A DNA stretch of 13,023 nucleotides from Collinsella sp. AM18-10. Lineage in GTDB: Bacteria; Actinomycetota; Coriobacteriia; Coriobacteriales; Coriobacteriaceae. The notes under the pieces are model-generated. The model had not been told where the DNA came from. It saw only the letters and a list, made by a program, of their open reading frames with translations, and searched no databases. Shown here piece after piece: positions 7,077 through 13,023 of the stretch; within the stretch, counting starts at the first letter, position 1; each line of letters opens with the position of its first letter. Where the stretch lies: positions 1 to 13,023 of the forward strand of contig NZ_QRJO01000025.1 in assembly GCF_003471585.1 (NCBI RefSeq), written 5' to 3'. Position numbers and translations under genes: made by a program.

Positions 7077-7161
7077 TTTGATAACGCCGCTTGCGAACGT
7101 CGCTTTGCTCGTTCGTTTTTTGGTCTGGAGAGCCGGGTGGGCTGATAAATAGATGTGAGTA

Positions 7162-7206
7162 GGGGCTCTCCCGTTTGATGAGCGGGGGAGCCCCTTGTTT
7201 CGTTTT
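7162..7206 (+). terminator. Rho-independent terminator between the helicase gene and manA
   Basis: GGGGCTCTCCCG (7162-7173) pairs with CGGGGGAGCCCC (7183-7194), with one U-G wobble in the plus-strand RNA, and TTGTTTCGTTTT follows. The T-rich tail is only on the plus side, so it best serves the helicase transcript. On the minus strand the stem has a mismatch and no T-tract, so manA termination here would be weaker. Between this stem and the inverted repeat (7077-7161) I see nothing else. Confidence 0.75.
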
Positions 7207-7221
7207 GGTTGTTGTTGCGAC

Positions 7222-8154
7222 CTAGAGGTGGCTGATGATCAATTCCATTTTGCCTTCGAGGTCGATGGAGCTGACGGTGCTCGGGGCTAGCAGGTGGCTT
7301 CCCTTGTGGACGGGGTCGCCGCAGACGGTGCCTTCGCCGTCGATGACCGACAGACACATGAAGGGCCAGCGCTGGTCGAGGGTCTTGCTGCCGTCGACAC
7401 GCACGCGATCGACGGTGTAGCAGGAGTTAGACTCGAGCTTGGTCACGCCGTCGACCTCGGGCGCGGTCACCGTGCCGTCGGTCGGAGCTTGAGCATCAAA
7501 GTCGATGCAGTCGAGGCTCTGCTCAATGTGCAGGGGACGCAGTTTGCCGTCGGTGCCGGGACGGTCGTAGTCGTACAGGCGATACGTCACGTCGCTCGAC
7601 TGCTGCGTCTCCAAAATGAGCGTGCCGGTCTTGATGGCGTGGACGGTACCGGAATCAATCTGGAAAAAGTCGCCCTTGTGAATCGGCAGCACGTTGAGCA
7701 TGTCGTCCCAGCGGCCGTCCTCGATCATACGCGCGGCCTCGGCGCGGTCGTGCGCGCGCTGTCCGACGATGATCGTGGCGCCGGGCTCGCAGTCCAGTAC
7801 ATACCAGCACTCGGTTTTGCCCAGGCTGCCGTTCTCGTGCTCGGCGGCGTACTCGTCATTGGGATGGATCTGGATCGAAAGGTCGTCCTTGGCGTCTAGA
7901 ATCTTAATGAGCAGCGGGAACTCCTTGCCCTCGCAGTTGCCAAAGAGCTCGCGGTGCTCGGCCCACAGCCATGACAGCGTGTGACCGGCGTACGGGCCCT
8001 CAGCGATCTGGCAGTCGCCGTTGGGGTGTGCCGAGATGGCCCAGCACTCACCGATGGGACCCTCGGGAATGTCATAACCAAATACGGTTTCGAGCTGGCG
8101 GCCGCCCCAGATCTTCTCGTGAAAGATCGGCGTCAGTTTAATCAAATCGGACAT
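7222..8154 (-). CDS. manA: Mannose-6-phosphate isomerase, class I short form
   Basis: This cytoplasmic zinc enzyme interconverts mannose 6-phosphate and fructose 6-phosphate, linking mannose use to glycolysis and mannose-containing polymers to central metabolism. The 310-aa protein is a cupin-type isomerase of the short (Bacillus-like, about 315 aa) form. The zinc site is visible: Q95 and H97 in SIQIHPND, E115 in KTECWYVL, and H172 in DSGTVHAIKTG. The N-terminal pattern KLTPIFHEKIWGGRQL is characteristic. Of two close ATGs, the one encoding M-S-D-L-I-K-L (8152-8154) is chosen because GGGGG lies about seven bases ahead of it and almost touches the other. The regulator gene ends 75 bases upstream on the same strand, so the two are probably co-transcribed. 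Confidence 0.94.
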   Translation of the reverse strand: MSDLIKLTPIFHEKIWGGRQLETVFGYDIPEGPIGECWAISAHPNGDCQIAEGPYAGHTLSWLWAEHRELFGNCEGKEFPLLIKILDAKDDLSIQIHPNDEYAAEHENGSLGKTECWYVLDCEPGATIIVGQRAHDRAEAARMIEDGRWDDMLNVLPIHKGDFFQIDSGTVHAIKTGTLILETQQSSDVTYRLYDYDRPGTDGKLRPLHIEQSLDCIDFDAQAPTDGTVTAPEVDGVTKLESNSCYTVDRVRVDGSKTLDQRWPFMCLSVIDGEGTVCGDPVHKGSHLLAPSTVSSIDLEGKMELIISHL

Positions 8155-8229
8155 GTTCATACCCCCATGGTGTTGCGCGGCCGCCCACTCTAAACGAGCC
8201 GTAACGAGCGCCCGCATGACTACAAAAAC

Positions 8230-8949
8230 CTATGCCAACGTTACGTTGTGCAGCTCAAAGCGGTCACCAACGTTGCGCGAGATCGAATGCTCAAAGGCGG
8301 TGCCGCTATCCAAAAAGCCAATCTGGTTGAGCTCGAGCAGGGGAGAGCCGGGTTTGGTATCCAGGCGCTCAGCCTCTTCCTCAGTTGCCGCGACAGCGCG
8401 AATGGTGCGATGGAAGCTCGAAATCTTCAGCCCGCATTGCTCGCGGATAAAGCCGTAGACCGATCCGTACAGGTCCTTCTTTTTAAGACCCGGGATCAGT
8501 TCGAGCGGCATATAGGTGTACTCGATGACGATGGGCTTCTCGTCGACCTGGCGCACGCGCACGATGTGATAGGCGAAGTCATCCTCGGCCATTCCCAGCT
8601 GGGTCGCAACCTCTGCCGGCGGATTGACGATCGAGAAATCGTAGACCACCGAGGTCACCTTTTCCCCGCGGTGCTCATACGAAAAGCCCTGGGCACGGTC
8701 GTTCTTGCCTTGAAAAAACACCTGGCCGGGAAGCCCCGCCGTGTCCTTGACGTAGGTGCCCGATCCGCGCCGGCTGGTAATAAGGCCTTCCTCGGTGATC
8801 TGCTCAATCGCTCGTTTGACGGTGATTTTGGAAACGCCATAGAGCTCACAGAACTCAACGACGGTGGGCAACTTATCGCCCGGTTTAAGTGCGCCGTCCT
8901 CGATGCTTCGACGGATATCTGCAGCTATTGCCTCGTATTTGGGAATCAT
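8230..8949 (-). CDS. GntR-family transcriptional regulator, HutC/UTRA type
   Basis: This is a DNA-binding repressor or activator of 239 aa, the typical size. The N-terminal winged helix (about 1-70) has the GntR signature: KYEAIAADIRRSIEDGALKP, LPTVVEFCELYGVSKITVKRAI and GLITSRRGSGTYV. The rest is a UTRA ligand domain (about 80-235) with the usual SPLLEL strand and the FE-H-S-SRNVGDRFEL ending; UTRA domains bind small metabolites, often sugar phosphates. ATG 8949 follows AAAGGAGG on the minus strand, whereas an 18-residue upstream extension has no such support. It lies upstream of manA and divergent from a ROK sugar kinase, so a phosphorylated hexose or amino sugar is a reasonable effector guess. 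It probably regulates this cluster and itself. Confidence 0.92.
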   Translation of the reverse strand: MIPKYEAIAADIRRSIEDGALKPGDKLPTVVEFCELYGVSKITVKRAIEQITEEGLITSRRGSGTYVKDTAGLPGQVFFQGKNDRAQGFSYEHRGEKVTSVVYDFSIVNPPAEVATQLGMAEDDFAYHIVRVRQVDEKPIVIEYTYMPLELIPGLKKKDLYGSVYGFIREQCGLKISSFHRTIRAVAATEEEAERLDTKPGSPLLELNQIGFLDSGTAFEHSISRNVGDRFELHNVTLA

Positions 8950-8985
8950 GGAACCTCCTTTCCGGCTTGATTGAGTACAAACGAA

Positions 8986-8991
8986 AGTATA
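8986..8991 (-). promoter_or_regulatory. Candidate -10 box for the regulator-manA transcript
   Basis: On the minus strand this reads TATACT, about 37 bases before the regulator start codon. The -35 region is weak. The implied transcription start falls near 8979, within TTGAGTACAA (8971-8980), which has the TTG-N4-CAA dyad form of some GntR/UTRA operators (TreR-like, from family knowledge). Autoregulation through this site is inference. Confidence 0.4.
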
Positions 8992-9038
8992 GTCCACGCC
9001 CAAGCATCCCTATTGCGTTTTGAAAAGTTCGAGAAAGA

Positions 9039-9080
9039 TATAATCAAAAAACGCTTTTCTATATTAACTAGAGCGCTCTA
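9039..9080 (+). promoter_or_regulatory. Plus-strand -10 box and 12-bp palindromic operator candidate
   Basis: TATAAT (9039-9044) is a perfect -10 consensus facing the ROK kinase, although no well-spaced -35 is present (TTTTGA at 9018-9023 gives only 15 bases). TAGAGCGCTCTA (9069-9080) is a perfect palindrome about 20 bases past the implied start site, a typical place for a repressor block. GCGTTTTGA (9015-9023) and TCAAAAAACGC (9044-9054) form a further inverted repeat around the box. The adjacent GntR protein is the obvious candidate binder. Confidence 0.42.
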
Positions 9081-9081
9081 A

Positions 9082-9195
9082 ATGAATATGCATTCGAATA
9101 ATGTGGTATTGAGCAAATTGATCGGCTCGAAGATGGGGTTGGGCCGTTTTGCCGCCCAGCGAACCGAATCTCATGCCTTGCGTTTTCCCAGATAA
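9082..9195 (+). CDS. Possible 37-aa small ORF in the regulator-kinase gap
   Basis: An ATG immediately after the 12-bp palindrome opens a complete 37-codon frame, starting M-N-M-H-S-N-N and ending R-F-P-R before TAA. The product would be basic (R/K/H-rich C-terminal half) with no signal peptide or membrane helix. A TATAAT box lies upstream and a terminator-like hairpin 13 bases downstream, so the frame sits inside what looks like a short transcription unit. Against it, there is no convincing Shine-Dalgarno sequence before the ATG and I recognise no family. It could be a leader peptide, a small protein or chance. Confidence 0.22.
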   Translation: MNMHSNNVVLSKLIGSKMGLGRFAAQRTESHALRFPR

Positions 9196-9208
9196 AACCT
9201 GCCAAAAC

Positions 9209-9235
9209 AAACCTGTCCCTTTTTGACAGGTTTTT
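9209..9235 (+). terminator. Terminator-like hairpin upstream of the ROK kinase gene
   Basis: AAACCTGTC (9209-9217) pairs perfectly with GACAGGTTT (9225-9233), and T residues continue at 9234-9235. It could end a short transcript starting near 9050, or act as an attenuator for the kinase. A second possible left arm, AAAACCTG (9194-9201), could compete for the same right arm. The right arm overlaps TTGACA (9223-9228). It also resembles palindromic extragenic repeats that contain the core ACCTGTCCC. Confidence 0.5.
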
Positions 9236-9254
9236 GCCTGGGGAGCGGTACCAT
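9223..9254 (+). promoter_or_regulatory. Candidate promoter of the ROK kinase gene
   Basis: TTGACA (9223-9228) is a perfect -35 consensus. TACCAT (9249-9254) could be the -10, although the 20-base spacer is long. The same TACCAT occurs in front of the pyrophosphatase gene. Because TTGACA lies in the right arm of the preceding hairpin, the match may be incidental. Confidence 0.3.
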
Positions 9255-9288
9255 ACAGGCAATGTTTAAACGAGAAAGGTGGGCTCCC

Positions 9289-10242
9289 ATGGAACCTAAG
9301 CAGTACTACATCGGCATCGACGTTGGCGGCACTTCGGTTAAGGAAGGCCTGTTCGACGAGGACGGCAACCTGCTTGCCAAGGCCAGCGTGCCCACGCCTC
9401 CTATCGTTGACGCCGCGGGCTTTGCCGCGGTGACCGAGGCTATCGACCAGGTGATCGCCAAGGCACAGATTCCGCGCGCCTTTGTGGCGGGCATTGGTCT
9501 GGCCGTTCCGTGCCCCATCCCGGCATCGGGCGATGCCAAGGTCAAGGCCAACATTGCCATTAACCTGCCCGAGCTGAGAGTCGCCATTCAGGAGCACTGC
9601 CCCGACGCGGTCGTTAAGTACGAGAACGATGCCAACGCCGCTGCCATGGGCGAGGCCTGGCTCGGCTCTGCCAAGGGCGTGCAGAACGTGGTGATGGTCA
9701 CCATCGGTACCGGCGTGGGCGGCGGCGTTATCGTTAACGGCGACGTGGTATCGGGTGTTGTGGGCGCCGGCGGCGAGATTGGCCACATGTGCCTGAACCC
9801 GGCCGAGGAGCGCACCTGTGGCTGTGGCGGCCATGGCCACCTGGAGCAGTATTCCAGCGCCACCGGCGTGGTGAGCAACTACCTTGCCGAGTGCAAGAAG
9901 GCGGGCGTCGAGCCCATCGAGCTCACCGGCCCCTCCGATTCCAAGGACGTGTTCCAGGCCTGCCGCGAGGGCGACAAGCTCGCGCTGGCAGCTGCCGATA
10001 CCATGGCCGACTATCTCGGCCGTGCCCTGGCGCTTATTGCCAACGTGGTCGACCCCGAGATGTTCCTGATCGGCGGCGGTGCCTCCGCTTCGGCCGATGT
10101 CTACCTCGACGCAGTCCGCGAGCACTTTAAGCAGTATGCGCTCTCTGCCTCGCGCGAGACGCCCATTAATGTCGCTTCGCTCGGAAACGACGCCGGCATC
10201 ATCGGTGCCGCCTACGTAGCCCTGCGCGCCGCCGGTAAATAG
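9289..10242 (+). CDS. ROK-family sugar kinase, probable glucokinase
   Basis: This is a cytoplasmic ATP-dependent hexokinase of 317 aa, normal for single-domain ROK kinases. It has the N-terminal phosphate loop IGIDVGGTSVKEG (8-20), the catalytic aspartate D114 in YENDANAAAMGEAWLG, the second ATP loop TIGTGVGGGVIVNG, and the ROK zinc signature from E163-IGH166 to C177-G-C179-GGHG-H184-LE. The zinc motif normally has a third Cys where this protein has H184. The QYSSATGV context after it resembles actinobacterial glucokinases. ATG 9289 is preferred over the upstream ATG at 9262 because GAAAGGTGG (9273-9281) precedes it and M-E-P-K leads straight into the first strand. It lies divergent from the GntR-manA pair, so the substrate may be glucose, mannose or an amino sugar. 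The specificity cannot be fixed by reading alone. Confidence 0.9.
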   Translation: MEPKQYYIGIDVGGTSVKEGLFDEDGNLLAKASVPTPPIVDAAGFAAVTEAIDQVIAKAQIPRAFVAGIGLAVPCPIPASGDAKVKANIAINLPELRVAIQEHCPDAVVKYENDANAAAMGEAWLGSAKGVQNVVMVTIGTGVGGGVIVNGDVVSGVVGAGGEIGHMCLNPAEERTCGCGGHGHLEQYSSATGVVSNYLAECKKAGVEPIELTGPSDSKDVFQACREGDKLALAAADTMADYLGRALALIANVVDPEMFLIGGGASASADVYLDAVREHFKQYALSASRETPINVASLGNDAGIIGAAYVALRAAGK

Positions 10243-10243
10243 C

Positions 10244-10300
10244 TGGTGCAAGGGGGACAGGTTACTTTGCACCAACATGGTGCAGAGGGGACAGACTTTG
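10244..10300. repeat. Tandem GGTGCA...GGGGACAG repeats after the kinase gene
   Basis: Two head-to-tail copies begin TGGTGCAAGGGGGACAGG (10244) and TGGTGCAGAGGGGACAG (10278). TGGTGCAA (10244-10251) pairs with TTGCACCA (10267-10274). That same arm can instead pair with TGGTGCA of the second copy (10278-10284) around ACA. The core GGGACAGGTT (10254-10263) occurs inverted as AACCTGTCCC at 9210-9219, so the kinase gene is bracketed by inverted copies of this core. The sequence resembles short palindromic repeats associated with RAYT transposases, but no transposase is present. Confidence 0.6.
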
Positions 10301-10360
10301 CCCCAGCGCCTGCCCCAATTTGTGCCGCGGCCCTTCCATCTCATAGGGTTCGGCGTCAGC

Positions 10361-10370
10361 GTGCTACCAT
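10361..10370 (+). promoter_or_regulatory. Candidate extended -10 promoter of the pyrophosphatase gene
   Basis: GTGCTACCAT combines a TG extension with a TACCAT -10 box, 38 bases before the ATG. There is no clear -35 hexamer, which extended -10 promoters do not require. Confidence 0.4.
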
Positions 10371-10408
10371 AACTACGTCCAAGTACACATATCAAGTGGA
10401 GGATATCC

Positions 10409-11332
10409 ATGGCAAACGTTCTTGTCTTTGGTCACCAGAACCCCGATAACGACGCCATCATGAGCGCCGTCGTCCTGTCTCAGCTGCTCAACCAGGTCGA
10501 GTATGCCGGCAACACTTATGAGGCCTGCGCTCTTGGCCAGCTTCCGGCCGAGTCCGCCAAGCTGCTTGCCGACGCCGGCATTGCCGAGCCCCGCGTGATC
10601 GAGTCCGTCGAGGCCGGTCAGCTCGTCGTCCTCACCGACCACAACGAGTCCACCCAGTCCGTCGCCGGTCTTAAGGGCGCCACGGTCTTTGGCGTCGTCG
10701 ACCATCACCGCATCGGCGACTTCGAGACCGCTGGCCCGCTGCACTACATCTGCCTGCCTTGGGGCTCCAGCTGCACCATCGTCACCAAGCTCGCCGGCGT
10801 GCTCGGCGTTGAGCTTTCCGATGTTCAGGCCAAGCTGCTGCTCTCGGCCATGATGACCGACACGCTGATGCTCAAGAGCCCCACCACCACCGATGTCGAC
10901 CGCGCCGTCGCCGCCAAGCTCGGCGAGCAGGTGGGCGTCGACCCGGTCAAGTTTGGCATGGATGTCTTCCTTACCCGTCCGTCCGGCTCCTTCACTGCAG
11001 CCGAGATGGTCGGCAACGACATCAAGATGTTCGAGCCCGCCGGCAAGAAGCTGCTCATCGGCCAGTACGAGACCGTCGACAAGAGCCGTGCGCTCGGTAT
11101 GATCGACGAGATTCGCGAGGCCATGCGCGCCTACGCCGCCGATAAGGGTGCTGACGGCATCGTCCTGTGCATCACCGACATCATGGAGGAGGGCTCGCAG
11201 GTCCTGCTCGAGGGCGAGACCGAGGCTGCTCAGAAGGGCCTGGGCATTGCCGACGAGCACGACGGCGTCTGGATGCCGGGCGTCCTCTCCCGTAAGAAGC
11301 AGGTCGCTGCCCCCATCATGGCCGCCTGCTAG
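10409..11332 (+). CDS. ppaC: Manganese-dependent inorganic pyrophosphatase, family II (DHH)
   Basis: This soluble enzyme hydrolyses pyrophosphate to phosphate, pulling biosynthetic reactions forward. The 307-aa protein has the family II arrangement. The N-terminal DHH domain has metal ligands H9, D13 and D15 in FGHQNPDND, D77, D98-H99-H100 in VVDHHR, and D151 in MMTDT. The C-terminal DHHA2 domain ends in SRKKQ (294-298), whose Arg and Lys bind substrate phosphates. Residue positions match the well-studied Bacillus subtilis enzyme within a few residues. There is no CBS or DRTGG regulatory insert, so this is the simple, non-nucleotide-regulated form. ATG 10409 follows GTGGAGG at good spacing. 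The gene is monocistronic, with its own promoter candidate and a strong terminator. Confidence 0.96.
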   Translation: MANVLVFGHQNPDNDAIMSAVVLSQLLNQVEYAGNTYEACALGQLPAESAKLLADAGIAEPRVIESVEAGQLVVLTDHNESTQSVAGLKGATVFGVVDHHRIGDFETAGPLHYICLPWGSSCTIVTKLAGVLGVELSDVQAKLLLSAMMTDTLMLKSPTTTDVDRAVAAKLGEQVGVDPVKFGMDVFLTRPSGSFTAAEMVGNDIKMFEPAGKKLLIGQYETVDKSRALGMIDEIREAMRAYAADKGADGIVLCITDIMEEGSQVLLEGETEAAQKGLGIADEHDGVWMPGVLSRKKQVAAPIMAAC

Positions 11333-11352
11333 GTTTAGTTGACCAAACGCCC

Positions 11353-11391
11353 CGACCGGATCGCGGACGCCCCGCGCTCCGGTCGTTTTTT
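11353..11391 (+). terminator. Rho-independent terminator after ppaC
   Basis: CGACCGGA (11353-11360) pairs with TCCGGTCG (11378-11385). Inside it, CGCGG (11362-11366) pairs with CCGCG (11372-11376). Six T follow. It begins 20 bases after the ppaC stop. Confidence 0.92.
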
Positions 11392-11480
11392 GTGCACGTC
11401 GCCGCGTCGTCTCTTGGACAGGCGTGCCTGTGCCGTTGAGCAAATAATGTTCAACCTGTGGTTCCGCTTTTCGGCCACGC

Positions 11481-11507
11481 TTGCGCGCTTGTCGCGCAGG
11501 GTAGGCT
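11481..11507 (+). promoter_or_regulatory. Weak promoter candidate for nhaA
   Basis: TAGGCT (11502-11507) fits the loose TAnnnT form of a -10 box, and TTGCGC (11481-11486) is a partial -35 with a short 15-base spacer. A 6-bp hairpin TGCGCG-CTTGT-CGCGCA (11482-11498) occupies the spacer. Transcription from here would start near 11514 and include the attenuator-like stem at 11531-11566. Confidence 0.25.
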
Positions 11508-11530
11508 AGATGCAAGCGTAATACGTTAGA

Positions 11531-11585
11531 GCGCGGCGCCGCCATCTGGGCGGGCCGTGCTTTTTTAAGACGGGAGCTTTCCCGT
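11531..11585 (+). promoter_or_regulatory. Structured nhaA leader: attenuator-like stem and second hairpin
   Basis: GCGCGGC (11531-11537) pairs with GCCGTGC (11554-11560), and CCGCC (11539-11543) with GGCGG (11549-11553), with one bulged G and one G-U pair. Six T follow (11561-11566). This is a complete terminator shape, but it sits 34 bases before the nhaA start. A second hairpin, ACGGGA-GCTT-TCCCGT (11570-11585), abuts the ribosome binding site AAAGGAG (11587-11593). The stem may be an attenuator, or may end an unrecognised short transcript. No known riboswitch class is recognised. Confidence 0.6.
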
Positions 11586-11599
11586 GAAAGGAGCCGCCC

Positions 11600-12958
11600 A
11601 TGGCAGCAACTGAGCAGCTGTTCAATGTTCGTGAGCGCAAGCGCTTTGAACGTCACGACATCTGGGAGCGCATTGCCGAGAACGGCACCATTTCTGCCGC
11701 CGTCATGGTGATCGCCGCTATCGCCGCCGTCATCTGCGCCAATACCGATGCCTACGAGGCCATCCATCACTTTTTGGAGACCCCGCTGTATATGGGTCTG
11801 GGCAACCTTACGGCTGGTCTCACCGTTGAGCTTTTCGTCAACGACTTCCTCATGGCGATTTTCTTTTTGTTGGTGGGCATTGAGCTTAAGTACGAGATGA
11901 CGGTCGGCGAGCTCAAGAATCCGCGTCAGGCCATGCTTCCCATGTTGGCGGCGGTGGGCGGCGTCGTCGTTCCCGCCTGCATCTACCTGATCTTTAACCA
12001 TGCCGGCGCCCGCAACGGTTGGGCCATCCCCATGGCAACCGATATTGCCTTTGCGCTGGGCGTGCTGTCGCTTTTGGGCAACCGCGTTCCCAACGGCGTG
12101 CGCGTGTTCTTCTCGACGCTCGCTATCGCCGACGACCTGATCTCCATCGCCGCCATCGCCATCTTCTACGGTCAGAGCCCCAATCCGTTTTGGTTGGGCG
12201 CCGCCGCGCTTGTGACCTGCGCGCTCGTGTGGCTCAACAAGACGCAGCATTACCGCCTTGCCCCGTATTCGGTACTGGGGCTGCTGTTGTGGTTCTGCAT
12301 GTTCAAGAGCGGCGTACATGCCACGCTTGCTGGCGTCATCCTGGCCTTCACCATTCCGGCCAAGTGCGGCGTCAAGCTCGATAGTCTCACCGATTGGCTG
12401 GGCGAGTGCCTGCCGCTGCTCGATGACCGCTACGACGACGAGGCACACATCCTGGGCCAGCATGACTTTACCGTCTCGACTACCAAGGTCGAGCGCGTCA
12501 TGCACCGCGTGACCCCGCCGCTTATCCGTATGGAGCGTCTGATCTCCACGCCGGTCAACTTTGTGATCCTGCCGATCTTTGCGTTCGTAAACGCTCAGGT
12601 TCGCTTAGTGGGCGTGGACATGAGCACGCTGCTCACCGATCCGGTGACGCTCGGCGTGTACTTTGGCATGCTGCTGGGCAAGCCGATCGGCATCTTTGGT
12701 ATGACGTTTGCCCTGGTTAAGCTCAAGATCTCCGAGCTGCCGCGCAACGTTAACTGGCACATGATTGCCGGTGTGGGCATTCTGGGCGGCATCGGCTTTA
12801 CCATGTCGATTCTCATCAGCGGCCTTGCCTTCCCGACGGCCCAGTTTGAGGTTCTTGCAGCCAAGGCCGCTATTCTCGCCGGTTCGGTCACCGCAGCCGT
12901 GCTCGGCATGATCTACATGAGCGTGGTCTGCAAGCATCCCGCGCCCAAGGACGAGTAA
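11600..12958 (+). CDS. nhaA: Na+/H+ antiporter NhaA
   Basis: This membrane antiporter exports Na+ (or Li+) in exchange for protons, controlling internal pH and sodium. The 452-aa protein has about 12 hydrophobic segments. The conserved core is clear: MATDIAFALGVLSLLG with D148, the ion-binding pair D178-D179 in STLAIADDLISIAAIAI, and the conserved lysine K361 in GMLLGKPIGIFG. It is longer than the 388-aa E. coli protein mainly because of a charged loop (about 265-310, with DDRYDDEAHILGQHD), as is common in actinobacterial relatives. ATG 11600 follows AAAGGAG at the right spacing. The gene stands alone behind a structured leader that may respond to ions or pH, which is inference from position only. 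The downstream terminator lies beyond or at the window edge. Confidence 0.95.
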   Translation: MAATEQLFNVRERKRFERHDIWERIAENGTISAAVMVIAAIAAVICANTDAYEAIHHFLETPLYMGLGNLTAGLTVELFVNDFLMAIFFLLVGIELKYEMTVGELKNPRQAMLPMLAAVGGVVVPACIYLIFNHAGARNGWAIPMATDIAFALGVLSLLGNRVPNGVRVFFSTLAIADDLISIAAIAIFYGQSPNPFWLGAAALVTCALVWLNKTQHYRLAPYSVLGLLLWFCMFKSGVHATLAGVILAFTIPAKCGVKLDSLTDWLGECLPLLDDRYDDEAHILGQHDFTVSTTKVERVMHRVTPPLIRMERLISTPVNFVILPIFAFVNAQVRLVGVDMSTLLTDPVTLGVYFGMLLGKPIGIFGMTFALVKLKISELPRNVNWHMIAGVGILGGIGFTMSILISGLAFPTAQFEVLAAKAAILAGSVTAAVLGMIYMSVVCKHPAPKDE

Positions 12959-12984
12959 GAGCGCGAAAACCGGCTCCAGAACCG

Positions 12985-13016
12985 ATTCGGGCGCGTTCAA
13001 AATGCGGATTCGGGCG
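12985..13016. repeat. Short direct repeat after nhaA
   Basis: GATTCGGGCG occurs at 12984-12993 and again at 13007-13016, 23 bases apart. The window ends seven bases later, so it cannot be decided whether this is part of a longer repeat, a terminator or the next gene's control region. Confidence 0.35.
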
Positions 13017-13023
13017 GTGCTTG

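Noticed and set aside
9046..9061. Possible catabolite-repression (cre-like) site around AAAACGCTTTTC
   Set aside because: It matches the Bacillus cre pattern only loosely, and CcpA control is not established for this lineage.
9064..10410. A 448-codon minus-strand open frame
   Set aside because: It is antisense to the ROK kinase, has no recognisable domain, and runs through the intergenic repeats on both sides.
11448..11510. A 20-codon frame (ATG to TAG) in the nhaA upstream region
   Set aside because: It has no ribosome binding site, overlaps a GC-rich hairpin, and nothing beyond its position supports it. Leader-peptide status cannot be excluded.
10373..12505. A 710-codon open frame on the minus strand
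   Set aside because: It runs antisense across ppaC and most of nhaA, both with full catalytic motifs. Its composition (rich in H, D, G, R) is typical of antisense reading of high-GC genes.

Overview
The window is about 60% GC, densely coded and free of rRNA, tRNA, CRISPR or transposase genes. Gene content and style suggest a high-GC Gram-positive anaerobe of the class Coriobacteriia, with Collinsella as my best guess: a PcrA-type helicase with a C-terminal RNA-polymerase-binding domain, a Mn-dependent family II pyrophosphatase, an actinobacterial-looking ROK kinase and a Bce-type histidine kinase. This is recognition from memory, not a database result. All nine large genes look intact and share one codon style, so I see no clear gene island.

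Layout. At 198-1922 lies a two-component pair: an OmpR-type response regulator and a short histidine kinase of the intramembrane-sensing (BceS-like) type, with no transporter beside it in the window. A bidirectional terminator (about 1972-2006) and a long hairpin element (2038-2130) separate it from a convergent universal stress protein gene (2144-2581, minus). Divergent from that is uppP (2831-3811), for undecaprenyl-diphosphate phosphatase, which starts at TTG, carries a long hydrophilic insert and ends in a strong terminator. Then comes pcrA/uvrD (4039-6939), enlarged by extra low-complexity segments. Its 3' flank holds a 130-nt inverted repeat with 30-nt arms (6947-7076), followed by a terminator.

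The segment 7222-10242 looks like a sugar-phosphate unit. manA (mannose-6-phosphate isomerase) and a GntR/HutC-type regulator are on the minus strand, and a ROK sugar kinase is on the plus strand. The 339-base divergent gap between them holds promoter-like boxes, a perfect 12-bp palindrome, a possible 37-codon ORF and a terminator-like hairpin just before the kinase. The remaining genes are ppaC (10409-11332) and nhaA (11600-12958); nhaA has a structured leader with a terminator-like stem ahead of its ribosome binding site.

How the genes work together. ManA and the ROK kinase would feed hexoses into glycolysis under the GntR regulator. PpaC removes pyrophosphate, UppP recycles the lipid carrier for cell-wall synthesis, NhaA handles sodium and pH, and PcrA serves DNA repair and transcription conflicts. 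The two-component pair and the stress protein are likely envelope or general stress functions. The most unusual signal is not a protein. Two separate convergent 3' regions (2038-2130 and 6947-7076) carry long hairpins that sit in the same place relative to a stop codon and a terminator, and they share sequence blocks.
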